A program made the position numbers and the translations under genes. Positions 44,395 to 52,749 of a stretch of 64,000 nt of DNA are shown here, in pieces; position 1 is the first letter of the stretch, and every line of letters starts with the position of its first letter. The notes under the pieces were generated by a model. The model was not told the origin of the DNA. It ran no database searches and saw only the letters and a program-made list of their open reading frames with translations. This stretch comes from Alphaproteobacteria bacterium (GTDB lineage: Bacteria; Pseudomonadota; Alphaproteobacteria; Rhodobacterales; Rhodobacteraceae): NCBI GenBank assembly GCA_030428355.1, contig JAUIBL010000008.1, forward strand, positions 50,244 to 114,243, written 5' to 3'.

Positions 44395-45654
44395 ATGACC
44401 GTAGAAGTTAAAGTACCCGACATTGGCGATTTCACCGATGTGCCTGTCGTCACCGTTCTGGTGAGTGTGGGTGACACGATTGCCGTCGAAGATCCGATTG
44501 TCGAACTTGAGTCCGACAAGGCGACGATGGAGGTGCCATCCTCTGCCGCCGGTGTGGTGAAAGAGATCAAGGTTTCCGAGGGCGACAAGGTGTCGGAAGG
44601 GTCGTTGATCCTGGTCCTCGAGGCTGATGGCGCGGCTGATGCGCCGAAAGAGGCTCCCAAGGAAGAGCCGAAAGCCGAAGCGCCGAAAGCGGCGGCACCG
44701 GCTGCCGCGTCTGCACCGGCACCTGCCAAGACCGATGCCGGGTTCGGCAAGATCCACGCCTCTCCGTCGGTTCGGGCGTTTGCCCGCACCGTTGAGGTCG
44801 ATCTGGCGACAGTGAACGGCACTGGTCGCAAGGGTCGTATCCTGCGTGAAGACGTGATGAAGGCGCTCAAGGCGACGGCGGCCCCGGCTGCTGCAGGTGG
44901 CGCTGTGTCTGGTGGGATGGGTATCCCGCCGATCCCGGCTGTGGATTTCTCGAAGTTCGGGCCGATCGAAGAGATCGAGATGCCCCGGATCAAGAAGATC
45001 TCGGGCCCGGCGCTGCACCGGTCCTGGCTCAACATTCCGCATGTCACGCATAATGACGAGGCGGACATCACGGACCTCGACAAGTACCGCAAGGAAATGG
45101 ACACGATGGCCAAGGACAACGGCTATCGCGTGACGCTTTTGTCCTTTGTCATCAAGGCGTCGGTGTCTGCTCTGAAAGAGCATTGGGAGTTCAATTCGTC
45201 GATCCACCCGGATGGCGACAAGCTGATCAAGAAGGACTTCTACAATATCGGCTTTGCGGCGGACACGCCGAACGGTCTGATGGTTCCGGTGATAAAGGAT
45301 GCAGACCGCAAAGGTCTCGTCGAGATCTCGAAGGAACTGATGGAGCTCTCCAAGGCGGCACGGGAAGGCAACCTCAAGTCCAAGGACATGCAGGGCGCGA
45401 CATTTACCATTTCGTCTCTGGGCGGCATCGGGGGCACCAGCTTTACCCCCATCGTGAACGCCCCCGAAGTGGCGATCCTCGGTCTGACCCGGTCCAAGCT
45501 GGCGCCGGTCTGGAATGGTGAGGAATTCGTGCCGCGCCTGATGCAGCCACTGTCGCTGTCTTACGATCACCGTGCCGTCGACGGTGCCTTGGCCGCGCGC
45601 TTCTGCGTGACGCTCAAGACGCTGCTGGGCGATATGCGCAAGTTGATGTGGTAA
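44395..45654 (+). CDS. aceF: dihydrolipoyllysine acetyltransferase (E2)
   Basis: A 419-residue E2 with a single lipoyl domain (residues about 2-75; lipoyl-Lys in ELESDKATMEVPS), an Ala/Pro/Glu-rich linker (about 80-115), a peripheral-subunit-binding domain (IHASPSVRAFARTVEVDLAT, GRKGRILREDVMKAL) and the catalytic domain ending SLSYDHRAVDGALAARF with the catalytic His-Asp. E. coli AceF has three lipoyl domains; this shorter form pairs with a lipoyl domain on LpdA. It lies 19 bases after aceE. Confidence 0.95.
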   Translation: MTVEVKVPDIGDFTDVPVVTVLVSVGDTIAVEDPIVELESDKATMEVPSSAAGVVKEIKVSEGDKVSEGSLILVLEADGAADAPKEAPKEEPKAEAPKAAAPAAASAPAPAKTDAGFGKIHASPSVRAFARTVEVDLATVNGTGRKGRILREDVMKALKATAAPAAAGGAVSGGMGIPPIPAVDFSKFGPIEEIEMPRIKKISGPALHRSWLNIPHVTHNDEADITDLDKYRKEMDTMAKDNGYRVTLLSFVIKASVSALKEHWEFNSSIHPDGDKLIKKDFYNIGFAADTPNGLMVPVIKDADRKGLVEISKELMELSKAAREGNLKSKDMQGATFTISSLGGIGGTSFTPIVNAPEVAILGLTRSKLAPVWNGEEFVPRLMQPLSLSYDHRAVDGALAARFCVTLKTLLGDMRKLMW

Positions 45655-45667
45655 GGGGGACGATCTG

Positions 45668-47407
45668 ATGGATGTCAAAGTACCCGATATCGGGGATTTC
45701 AAAGACGTACCCGTTGTCACCGTTCTGGTCAGCGTGGGCGATACGGTCAGCGAAGAAGACCCGTTGATCGAACTGGAATCCGACAAGGCGACGATGGAAG
45801 TGCCATCGCCGGCGGCTGGCAAGATCACCGAGATCAAGGTGGCCGAAGGCGACAAGGTCTCTGAGGGCACTGTCATCATGGTGCTGGAAAGCGCGGACGC
45901 CAAAGCGGACGAGGCGCCGAAAGCTGCAGAGACAGCGCCTGAAGCGCCGAAATCTGTCGCGGCCACCGGCACTGCGTCCGGCAAGGGCGATGTGCATGCC
46001 GAGGTTGTCGTACTGGGCTCTGGCCCCGGCGGCTACACTGCTGCGTTCCGCGCGGCGGATCTGGGCAAGAAGGTTGTCCTGATCGAAAAGTACCCGTCGC
46101 TGGGTGGTGTGTGTCTGAACGTGGGCTGTATCCCGTCGAAGGCGCTGCTGCACGTCGCCAAGGTGATCACCGAGGCAGAAGAGATGTCTTCGCACGGGAT
46201 CAGTTTCGGCAAGCCGAAGATCGACCTTGATGAACTGCGCGACTTCAAGAACAGCGTGGTTGGTCAATTGACCGGCGGTCTGAGCGGTCTTGCCAAGGGG
46301 CGCAAGGTTCAGGTTGTCCAAGGCTATGGCACCTTTACCGGGCCGAACATGATCGAAGTGATCGGTGACAGCGGCAAGACCAATGTCAGCTTTGATCAGT
46401 GCATTATCGCTGCCGGGTCCGAGCCGGTGAACCTGCCGTTCATTCCACATGACGACGAGCGGGTGATCGACAGTACCGGGGCGCTGGAGCTGCGGGATAT
46501 TCCGAAGCGGATGCTCATTCTGGGCGGTGGGATCATCGGTTTGGAAATGGCCTGTGTCTATGACGCGCTGGGGGCAAAGATCTCGGTTGTGGAGTTCATG
46601 GACCAACTGATGCCGGGGGCTGACAAGGACATCGTCAAGCCGCTGCACAAGCGGATCGAGGGCCGGTACGAAAACATCTGGCTCAAGACCAAGGTGACGG
46701 CTGTCGAGGCGCAGAAGAAGGGTCTCAAGGTCACGTTCGAAAACGACAAGGGCGAGACCTTTGACGATACGTTTGACAAGGTGCTGGTGGCCGTGGGCCG
46801 CAAACCGAATGGCAAGCTGATCGACGCCGAGAAGGCGGGTGTGGCTGTGGATGATCGTGGCTTTATCGCCGTGGACAACCAGCAGCGCACGGGTGTGCCG
46901 CATATCTTTGCGATTGGCGATGTGGTGGGTCAGCCGATGCTGGCGCACAAGGCCGTGCATGAGGGTAAGGTGGCTGCGGAAGTGGCGGCCGGTCACAAGC
47001 GGTTCTTTGACGCGCAACTGATCCCATCGGTGGCTTACACTGACCCCGAAGTGGCGTGGTGTGGTGTGACCGAAACGCAGGCCAAGGCGCAGGGGATCAA
47101 GTACGAAAAGGGCGTGTTCCCTTGGGCAGCCTCTGGCCGGTCCTTGGCGAATGGACGGAACGAGGGCATGACCAAGCTCCTCTTCGATCCCGAAGATGAC
47201 CGCGTGATCGGGGCCTGCATCGTCGGCACCAATGCGGGTGATCTGATCTCGGAGGTAGCGCTGGCTATCGAGATGGGCGCGGATGCGGTTGATCTGGGCC
47301 ACACGATTCACCCGCACCCGACGCTGTCGGAAACGGTGAACTTTGCCGCCGAGATGTTCGAGGGCACGATCACCGATCTTATGCCGCCGAAGAAGAAAAA
47401 GGCGTAA
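45668..47407 (+). CDS. lpdA: dihydrolipoamide dehydrogenase with N-terminal lipoyl domain (E3)
   Basis: A 579-residue E3, about 110 residues longer than normal. Residues 1-75 are a lipoyl domain (LIELESDKATMEVPSPAAGK) almost the same as that of AceF. The flavoprotein part has VVLGSGPGGYTAAFRAADLG, the redox disulfide in GGVCLNVGCIPSKALLH, an NAD site ILGGGIIGLEMACVYDALG and the His-Glu pair in HTIHPHPTLSE. It reoxidises dihydrolipoamide with NAD. Lipoyl-E3 fusions are typical of Neisseria/Ralstonia-type complexes. A terminator follows. Confidence 0.95.
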   Translation: MDVKVPDIGDFKDVPVVTVLVSVGDTVSEEDPLIELESDKATMEVPSPAAGKITEIKVAEGDKVSEGTVIMVLESADAKADEAPKAAETAPEAPKSVAATGTASGKGDVHAEVVVLGSGPGGYTAAFRAADLGKKVVLIEKYPSLGGVCLNVGCIPSKALLHVAKVITEAEEMSSHGISFGKPKIDLDELRDFKNSVVGQLTGGLSGLAKGRKVQVVQGYGTFTGPNMIEVIGDSGKTNVSFDQCIIAAGSEPVNLPFIPHDDERVIDSTGALELRDIPKRMLILGGGIIGLEMACVYDALGAKISVVEFMDQLMPGADKDIVKPLHKRIEGRYENIWLKTKVTAVEAQKKGLKVTFENDKGETFDDTFDKVLVAVGRKPNGKLIDAEKAGVAVDDRGFIAVDNQQRTGVPHIFAIGDVVGQPMLAHKAVHEGKVAAEVAAGHKRFFDAQLIPSVAYTDPEVAWCGVTETQAKAQGIKYEKGVFPWAASGRSLANGRNEGMTKLLFDPEDDRVIGACIVGTNAGDLISEVALAIEMGADAVDLGHTIHPHPTLSETVNFAAEMFEGTITDLMPPKKKKA

Positions 47408-47419
47408 ACTCAAAAGAAG

Positions 47420-47443
47420 AGGGGGCCGGTTGGCCCCCTTTTT
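47420..47443 (+). terminator. rho-independent terminator of the pyruvate dehydrogenase operon
   Basis: AGGGGGCC (47420-47427), loop GGTT, GGCCCCCT (47432-47439), then a T run to 47443. Confidence 0.92.
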
Positions 47444-47462
47444 CGTTGGTCAGGTGGTCGGC

Positions 47463-48116
47463 TTAAATGCCGAGGAACGGTTGCGCGATCCGGGGCACCA
47501 AACCTTTGAATTTGAGCGGTGCGTCTGTCACCGCAAGGCAGATACAGTCCTCCGAGATGTCCGCGACGGGCGTGTGGTTCAGGTCTTCGCTGGCGACTTC
47601 GATGTCGCCGCGGCCGAAATAGCCGCCTTCGTCCTGAAATGCGCCTTTGAGAACCAGAGTCAGTTCCAAACCGTGGTGCCCGTGATCCGGGATCGCGGTC
47701 CCTGCGGGTATGTAAAGCAGACGCGCCGTTGCCTCCTTCGAGGTGGGCAGGATTGCCTGCTTCACGCCCATGCCAGCAGAGCGCCAGCGCACGGACTCCA
47801 ACCCTCCGCCGATGTAATCCACCAGAGGGGCCGGCAAAACATCGTCCTGAACCTTGGTCGATGCAGGTTTCTTTTCGACCTTGCCATCCTGTGCGTGGAT
47901 CATGTCGAGCACGGATTGAAGGCTGTTCTTCGACATCGCGACGGTGTCACAGGTGTCCAGAACGGCACCGCCCACAGCGTCGTAGCTGCCCAAAGCCGCC
48001 CGACATTCATCGCAGAGCGAGATATGGGTTGCGACGATCAGATTGACGGCTTCGGGCAGGTCGCCTGCCGAGTAAGCCATCAAGAGGTCGTCTGTGAGGT
48101 GATGTTTTACAGTCAT
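47463..48116 (-). CDS. chrR: ChrR-family zinc anti-sigma factor
   Basis: A 217-residue anti-sigma factor for the RpoE encoded upstream. The N-terminal zinc-binding ASD has His6, His31, Cys35 and Cys38 (HISLCDECR), the same numbering as in R. sphaeroides ChrR. The C-terminal cupin (about residue 115 on) carries His145, His147, Glu151 and His181 (IPDHGHHGLELTLVLKG, LNHTPVAD), with spacing matching the published cupin ligands. Singlet oxygen is known to trigger release of sigma-E from ChrR. It starts 7 bases after the rpoE stop, so the two are translationally linked. Confidence 0.92.
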   Translation of the reverse strand: MTVKHHLTDDLLMAYSAGDLPEAVNLIVATHISLCDECRAALGSYDAVGGAVLDTCDTVAMSKNSLQSVLDMIHAQDGKVEKKPASTKVQDDVLPAPLVDYIGGGLESVRWRSAGMGVKQAILPTSKEATARLLYIPAGTAIPDHGHHGLELTLVLKGAFQDEGGYFGRGDIEVASEDLNHTPVADISEDCICLAVTDAPLKFKGLVPRIAQPFLGI

Positions 48117-48123
48117 GTCAGCT

Positions 48124-48717
48124 TCACTTCATCGAATGGCGCAACCGCTCGAGCGCCAACCTAATCCGGGATTTGATCGTGCCCAGTGGCAGGCCCGTCT
48201 GATCGGCGATTTCGCTGTGAGACAGCTCGCCGAAATAGGCCTTTTCAATCAATTCCCTTTGTTTCTCGGGCAGATCGCGCAAAGCACGACCCAGTTGTTC
48301 GCTCTCCTGTTGCAACCCGATCACGTCCGCTTGGTCGGGTTCCGCTTCCGGCCCCCACGGCAAGTCTTCGGGTTCCGGACGCCGCTGTTTGCGCAGCACG
48401 TCTATTTTCTTGTTCCGGGCGATCGTGAAGATCCATGTCGATGGGCTTGCCCGGGTTGCATCATAGAGATGCGCCTTGTTCCAAACCGTCACGAGCACTT
48501 CCTGCGCACATTCTTCGGCGAGGGCGGCATCCATCCCGGTGCGCATCAGAAACGCCTTCACCCGAGGGCCGAAATGCCCGAATACCCGGATGAACGCGGC
48601 TTCGTCCCGCGCGTCGCGGACCGCAAGCAGATCGTCCACCCACGGTACGACGTCCTGTGAAATTCCTGTCGTCAAACCACTCGTTCCATCCACGTCCTCC
48701 TGACTGGAATCGCGCAT
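48124..48717 (-). CDS. rpoE: RpoE, ECF sigma factor of the singlet-oxygen response
   Basis: A 197-residue ECF sigma factor of the ECF11/RpoE-ChrR type. Region 2 includes HFGPRVKAFLMRTGMDAALA, EECAQEVLVTVWNKAHLYD, ASPSTWIFTIARNKKIDVLR; the linker RRPEPEDLPWGPEAEPDQAD is typical of this group; region 4 has LPEKQRELIEKAYFGELSHS and GLPLGTIKSRIRLALERLRH. The start at 48717 is preferred because AAGGGG lies 6 bases upstream and the sigma-E-like promoter (48785-48814) would start transcription near 48778, ruling out the longer starts. Confidence 0.9.
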   Translation of the reverse strand: MRDSSQEDVDGTSGLTTGISQDVVPWVDDLLAVRDARDEAAFIRVFGHFGPRVKAFLMRTGMDAALAEECAQEVLVTVWNKAHLYDATRASPSTWIFTIARNKKIDVLRKQRRPEPEDLPWGPEAEPDQADVIGLQQESEQLGRALRDLPEKQRELIEKAYFGELSHSEIADQTGLPLGTIKSRIRLALERLRHSMK

Positions 48718-48784
48718 TTCCATCCCCTTGGCAACGGGAGAGGCTTGGTAATCCGACGAAAGCACGGTTGTCGTGAACATGGTG

Positions 48785-48814
48785 AAGATACGGCGCAGGT
48801 ACAGCTTTGGATCA
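48785..48814 (-). promoter_or_regulatory. sigma-E-type promoter of rpoE-chrR (autoregulatory)
   Basis: On the minus strand TGATCC (48814-48809), an 18-base spacer and TATCTT (48790-48785). This fits the TGATCC-type -35 element I associate with R. sphaeroides sigma-E. It would put transcription start near 48778, giving a leader of about 60 bases to the preferred rpoE ATG. Confidence 0.65.
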
Positions 48815-48835
48815 CAGAATAATTTGTTTTTCTTT

Positions 48836-48865
48836 TCATCCGGTCTGTGGCTTGGAGCGTAAACA
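48836..48865 (+). promoter_or_regulatory. sigma-E-type promoter of the divergent COG2907-DUF1365 operon
   Basis: TCATCC (48836-48841), exactly 18 bases, TAAACA (48860-48865), a near copy of the promoter on the opposite strand. The spacer length matches. Start of transcription near 48872 would leave a leader of about 24 bases. Confidence 0.55.
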
Positions 48866-48895
48866 AAACTAGACACATCAGAAAGAGAGACGACC

Positions 48896-50194
48896 ATGCC
48901 CTTTGAAGCCCGCGCCAGCGCACCCAAGAAGATTGCCGTGATCGGCGCAGGGATTTCCGGAATGGGGGCGGCGCATATGCTGTCCGAGGATCATCACGTC
49001 ACGCTTTATGAGGCCGAGCCGCGTCTTGGCGGACATGCACGGACCATTGTCGCAGGCAAGAACGGGGACCAGCCTGTGGATACCGGGTTCATCGTGTTCA
49101 ACTATGCCAATTACCCGCATCTTGCGCGGCTGTTCAAAGCGCTGGATGTGCCGGTGACAAAGAGCAACATGAGCTTTGGCGCGAGTCTTGATGGCGGGCG
49201 GATCGAATATGCGCTGGCGACGCTTGGATCGGTCTTTGCGCAGAAAAAGAACCTCGTGAACCCGAAGTTCCTGCGGATGCTTGCGGACATCGCGAAGTTC
49301 AACAAGCGCGCTTTGGATGCGACCCGCGACCGAAGCCTGAGCCTTGGTGATTTCCTCCAGCAGATCGGCACGGGTGAATGGTTCCGCGAGTATTACCTGC
49401 TGCCGCTGACCGGCGCGATCTGGTCGACGCCCACGGAAAAGATCATGGACTTCCCGGCGCACGCGCTGGTTCAGTTCATGGAGAACCACGCGCTGTTGTC
49501 CGTATCGGGCCAGCATCAGTGGTATACGGTTCAGGGTGGGTCTGTCGAATATGTGCGGCGTCTTGCAGCGTCGATGAAACAGCGCGGCGTGCCCCTGCGT
49601 CTTGGTGCGCCGATTGATGCTGTGCGTCGGGACGTGATGGGGGCCGAGATCAAGGCAAATGGTGGCGAATGGGAGCGGTTTGACGAGGTGGTTTTTGCGA
49701 CCCATTCCGACGACACGCTGCGCCTTCTGTCAGATGCGACACCGCTCGAGAAGCGGGCGCTGAGTGCCATCAAGTACCAACCCAACCGCATCGTTCTGCA
49801 TGCTGATGCCAGCATCATGCCGAAAAAGCGGATTTGCTGGTCGTCGTGGAACTACACCGAGACCGAAGCCAAAGAGCTGAACACCATCGACCTGACCTAC
49901 TGGATGAACAGCCTTCAGCCGATCCCGCAGGATGACCCGCATTTCGTGACGCTGAACACCACCCGTCCGATCCGCGAAGACCTTATCTATGACGAATGCA
50001 CCCTGCGCCATCCGGTCTATGACCTTGAGGCACTGGCCGCGCAGGAAACCGTGCGCGACATGAACGGCACCAACCGGACGTGGTTCTGTGGTGCCTGGAT
50101 GAAGAACGGGTTCCACGAAGACGGTCTTGGCAGCGCTGTCGATGTGGTCGATGCGATCCGGGCGCGCAATGCGGTTGCGGTGGCTGCGGAATGA
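48896..50194 (+). CDS. COG2907 FAD-dependent oxidoreductase of the sigma-E regulon
   Basis: A 432-residue amine-oxidase-fold flavoprotein. The FAD site is IAVIGAGISGMGAAHMLSED followed by YEAEPRLGGHARTI; further on, DTGFIVFNYANYPHLARLF is typical of COG2907. The gene order here (flavoprotein, DUF1365, MFS, DUF3833, SDR) is the one I recall for R. sphaeroides RSP_1091 to RSP_1087, a sigma-E target. As I recall, members there are needed for ChrR turnover and for fatty-acid modification leading to furan fatty acids; for this organism that is inference. It overlaps the next gene by 4 bases. Confidence 0.85.
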   Translation: MPFEARASAPKKIAVIGAGISGMGAAHMLSEDHHVTLYEAEPRLGGHARTIVAGKNGDQPVDTGFIVFNYANYPHLARLFKALDVPVTKSNMSFGASLDGGRIEYALATLGSVFAQKKNLVNPKFLRMLADIAKFNKRALDATRDRSLSLGDFLQQIGTGEWFREYYLLPLTGAIWSTPTEKIMDFPAHALVQFMENHALLSVSGQHQWYTVQGGSVEYVRRLAASMKQRGVPLRLGAPIDAVRRDVMGAEIKANGGEWERFDEVVFATHSDDTLRLLSDATPLEKRALSAIKYQPNRIVLHADASIMPKKRICWSSWNYTETEAKELNTIDLTYWMNSLQPIPQDDPHFVTLNTTRPIREDLIYDECTLRHPVYDLEALAAQETVRDMNGTNRTWFCGAWMKNGFHEDGLGSAVDVVDAIRARNAVAVAAE

Positions 50195-50946
50195 AGATTG
50201 TCGATCACATCGTCGGCCACACCTATCACGGTCGCAAGGGAAGCACGGACAATGCGTTCCGCTATTCCATCGACTACGTGATGCTGGATGCCGAGGCCGA
50301 ACCGAAAACACCTTGGCTGTTTTCGCGCAACAAGGGCAACGTGGCGAGCCTGCATGACAAAGATCACGGCGGTGCGCCGGGCGAAGGACGCGGGGCCGTC
50401 TGGGCGCGCGAGGTTCTGGACGCGCATCAGGTGCGGGCGCGCGGTCGTCTGCTGCTGCTTGCTCAGCCGCGGTTTCTTGGCCATGTCTTCAATCCGGTGT
50501 CGTTCTGGCTTGCGCATGACGAGCAGGACAATCTGGTGGCCGTGATCGCAGAGGTGACCAACACCTTTGGTGACCGTCATTCCTATCTCTGCCGCAAGCC
50601 CGACAATTCCCCGATCAAGGCCTGCGATCGTCTTCGGGCGACTAAGATCTTTTACGTCTCACCGTTCCAGCCGGTCGAAGGCGGGTATGAATTCCGCTTC
50701 GACATCCGGCCGGAAAAGATCGGGATCTGGATCGACTATTCTCAGGCGTCGGGCGGGTTGATCGCCACGCTGACCGGGCCGCGCAAGGCTGTCAGCAACG
50801 GGTCCATCCTGCGGTCCATTCTGCGTCGACCGCTGGGGTCGCGCCGGGTGCTGGCGCTGATCCACTGGCAAGCGCTGAAACTGTGGTGGAAGGGATCGCG
50901 GTATCGGACGCGCACGGAGCCGCCACTGGAAGAAGTCAGCCAGTAA
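50191..50946 (+). CDS. DUF1365 protein of the sigma-E regulon
   Basis: A 251-residue protein of the DUF1365 family: VDHIVGHTYHGRKGSTDNAF, GRLLLLAQPRFLGHVFNPVS, AEVTNTFGDRH and KIFYVSPFQPVEGGYEF. Proteins of this family nearly always follow a COG2907 flavoprotein and often a cyclopropane fatty acid synthase, which suggests work on membrane fatty acids. No reaction is assigned with certainty. The ATG overlaps the stop of the flavoprotein gene (ATGA), and the TAA overlaps the ATG of the transporter gene by one base. Confidence 0.86.
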   Translation: MKIVDHIVGHTYHGRKGSTDNAFRYSIDYVMLDAEAEPKTPWLFSRNKGNVASLHDKDHGGAPGEGRGAVWAREVLDAHQVRARGRLLLLAQPRFLGHVFNPVSFWLAHDEQDNLVAVIAEVTNTFGDRHSYLCRKPDNSPIKACDRLRATKIFYVSPFQPVEGGYEFRFDIRPEKIGIWIDYSQASGGLIATLTGPRKAVSNGSILRSILRRPLGSRRVLALIHWQALKLWWKGSRYRTRTEPPLEEVSQ

Positions 50947-52178
50947 TGATTGTGGATCGGCAGAACCTTGGCGGCTACGCGATTTTTGCGGCAGTCCTCG
51001 CGGCGGCGGGCCTGCCGATCTATATTCACGCGCCCAAGTTCTATGTCGATGAATATGGTGTCAGCCTTGCCGCATTGGGCTCGGTCCTGTTCGGACTGCG
51101 GCTGCTCGATGTCGTGCAGGACCCGCTTCTGGGCAAGCTGGCGGTTGCCGTTCGACGGTTTCAGGGCATGGCTGTCGGTGTGACGCTGGCAATCATGGGC
51201 GCGGCGATGCTGGGGCTGTTTGCCGTAACGCCGCCCACAAACCCGATTCTTTGGTTTGCGGTGATGCTGACGCTGGTGTTTTCCGCGTTCAGCTTTCTGA
51301 CGATCAATTTCTACGCGCGGGGCGTTCAAAAGGCACAAACACTGGGTGGCGATACCGGCTATCTTCGGGTGGCCCGGTGGCGCGAAACCGGAGCCTTGCT
51401 GGGTGTCTGCGTTGCCTCGGTCTTGCCGTCGGTTTTTCTGGCCATCGCCTGGCCCGAGTTCGTGGCCTATGCAGCGGTGTTCGCTCTGGCCTGTCTGATC
51501 GCCGGGATCGCGATGCATAATGAATGGCGCGGTGCCACATCCGAGCCGTCTGCGGGCTTTGGAATTGTCCTGAGGGATCATATCTCGCGGCGCCTGTTGC
51601 TGATCGCCCTGGTCAATGCGGCGCCGGTTGCCGTCAGTTCGACGCTGTTCCTGTTCTTTGTCGAAAGCCGTCTTGATGCGCCCGGTTGGGAAGGTCCGCT
51701 TTTGCTGCTGTTCTTCGTGGCCGCTGCTGCCGCTGCGCCTTTCTGGGGGGGCTTGGCGGAACGGATCGGTGCGAAACCGGCGCTTTTGATGGCGATGGCT
51801 TTGGCGATTGTCGCGTTCAGTTTTGCAATGATGCTGGGTCGTGGTGACACGATCTGGTTCGCGCTGATCTGTCTTGCCTCTGGTGCGGCAGTGGGTGCGG
51901 ACTTGACGCTTTTGCCCGCCGTTTTTGCCCGCAGGATGGAGACCGTTGCCCCGAACGCATCCGAAGGGTTTGCCCTTTGGGGGTTCGTTTCGAAGTTCAC
52001 ACTGGCTTTTGCGGCCATCGCTTTGCTGCCGATCCTTGAAGCGAGCGGGTTTGTCTCGGGTGCCGAAAACAGTGATGCCGCGCTGACCACTTTGACTTTG
52101 CTTTACGCGGGCGTGCCCTGTGTTCTGAAACTGGTGGCGATCGGTCTTCTGATCGCGACACCGCTAGGAAAGGAATGA
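50946..52178 (+). CDS. MFS transporter (GPH/melibiose-like) of the sigma-E operon
   Basis: A 410-residue membrane protein with about 11-12 hydrophobic segments, for example LGGYAIFAAVLAAAGLPIYI, MAVGVTLAIMGAAMLGLFAV, LLLLFFVAAAAAAPFWGGLA and KPALLMAMALAIVAFSFAM. DVVQDPLLGKLA near residue 60 resembles the GPH-family Asp motif (D-x-x-x-D-P). It might move a sugar or lipid intermediate; the substrate is unknown. The preferred start overlaps the DUF1365 stop by one base. Confidence 0.82.
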   Translation: MIVDRQNLGGYAIFAAVLAAAGLPIYIHAPKFYVDEYGVSLAALGSVLFGLRLLDVVQDPLLGKLAVAVRRFQGMAVGVTLAIMGAAMLGLFAVTPPTNPILWFAVMLTLVFSAFSFLTINFYARGVQKAQTLGGDTGYLRVARWRETGALLGVCVASVLPSVFLAIAWPEFVAYAAVFALACLIAGIAMHNEWRGATSEPSAGFGIVLRDHISRRLLLIALVNAAPVAVSSTLFLFFVESRLDAPGWEGPLLLLFFVAAAAAAPFWGGLAERIGAKPALLMAMALAIVAFSFAMMLGRGDTIWFALICLASGAAVGADLTLLPAVFARRMETVAPNASEGFALWGFVSKFTLAFAAIALLPILEASGFVSGAENSDAALTTLTLLYAGVPCVLKLVAIGLLIATPLGKE

Positions 52179-52182
52179 CGTC

Positions 52183-52749
52183 ATGGAGACAGTCTTTCTG
52201 GTTTTTCTCGGAGCCAGCCTGATGCTCAGCCTTGGATACCTGAAGAACCGGTATTTCGGGTTCTATGGGCAGGCTCCTTCGGATTATGCGAATGCGCCCG
52301 GTGACGCCTTTGATCTGCGCACGCACCTGAACGGCGAAATCATCTGCGAAGGGGTCATCTACGGCCCGACAGGCCGCGTGACGTCCCGGTTCGTTGGCGA
52401 TTTCGATGCGGTCTGGACGGGGAATACGGGTGTGATGAAGGAAAGGTTCGTCTACGACAGCGGCGACGAAGTGCTGCGCGAATGGAACCTGACCCTTGGC
52501 AATGACGGGCGCATCCGCGCGACCGCGTCCGATGTGGTGGGAGAAGGCGAGGGGCTGCAAAGCGGGCCGACGGTGCAACTGAGGTACAAGTACAAGCTTC
52601 CCGAGGAACAGGGCGGACACGTTCTGGACACCACGGACTGGATGTATCTTGCGCCGAATGGAACCATCGTGAACCGCAGCCAGTTTCGGAAATATGGAAT
52701 CAAGGTGGCCGAACTGGTGGCCACGATGCGCAGGAAGGAAGCGGCGTGA
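52183..52749 (+). CDS. DUF3833 lipoprotein-like protein
   Basis: A 188-residue protein of the DUF3833 family. A hydrophobic start (METVFLVFLGASLMLSLGYL) is followed by FDLRTHLNGEIICEGVIYGP, VTSRFVGDFDAVWTGNTGVM, ERFVYDSGDEVLREWNLTL and DWMYLAPNGTIVNRSQFRK. Family members elsewhere are often lipoproteins; here no clear lipobox is seen, so it is probably membrane-anchored at the N-terminus. It belongs to the conserved COG2907 cluster. It overlaps the SDR gene by 4 bases (GTGA). Confidence 0.78.
   Translation: METVFLVFLGASLMLSLGYLKNRYFGFYGQAPSDYANAPGDAFDLRTHLNGEIICEGVIYGPTGRVTSRFVGDFDAVWTGNTGVMKERFVYDSGDEVLREWNLTLGNDGRIRATASDVVGEGEGLQSGPTVQLRYKYKLPEEQGGHVLDTTDWMYLAPNGTIVNRSQFRKYGIKVAELVATMRRKEAA

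Noticed and set aside
41592..45119. Very long minus-strand open frame (over 1100 codons) opposite aceE and aceF
   Set aside because: It is the antisense of strongly conserved aceE/aceF; strong codon bias in high-GC DNA leaves the opposite frame free of stops. The translation shows no domain.
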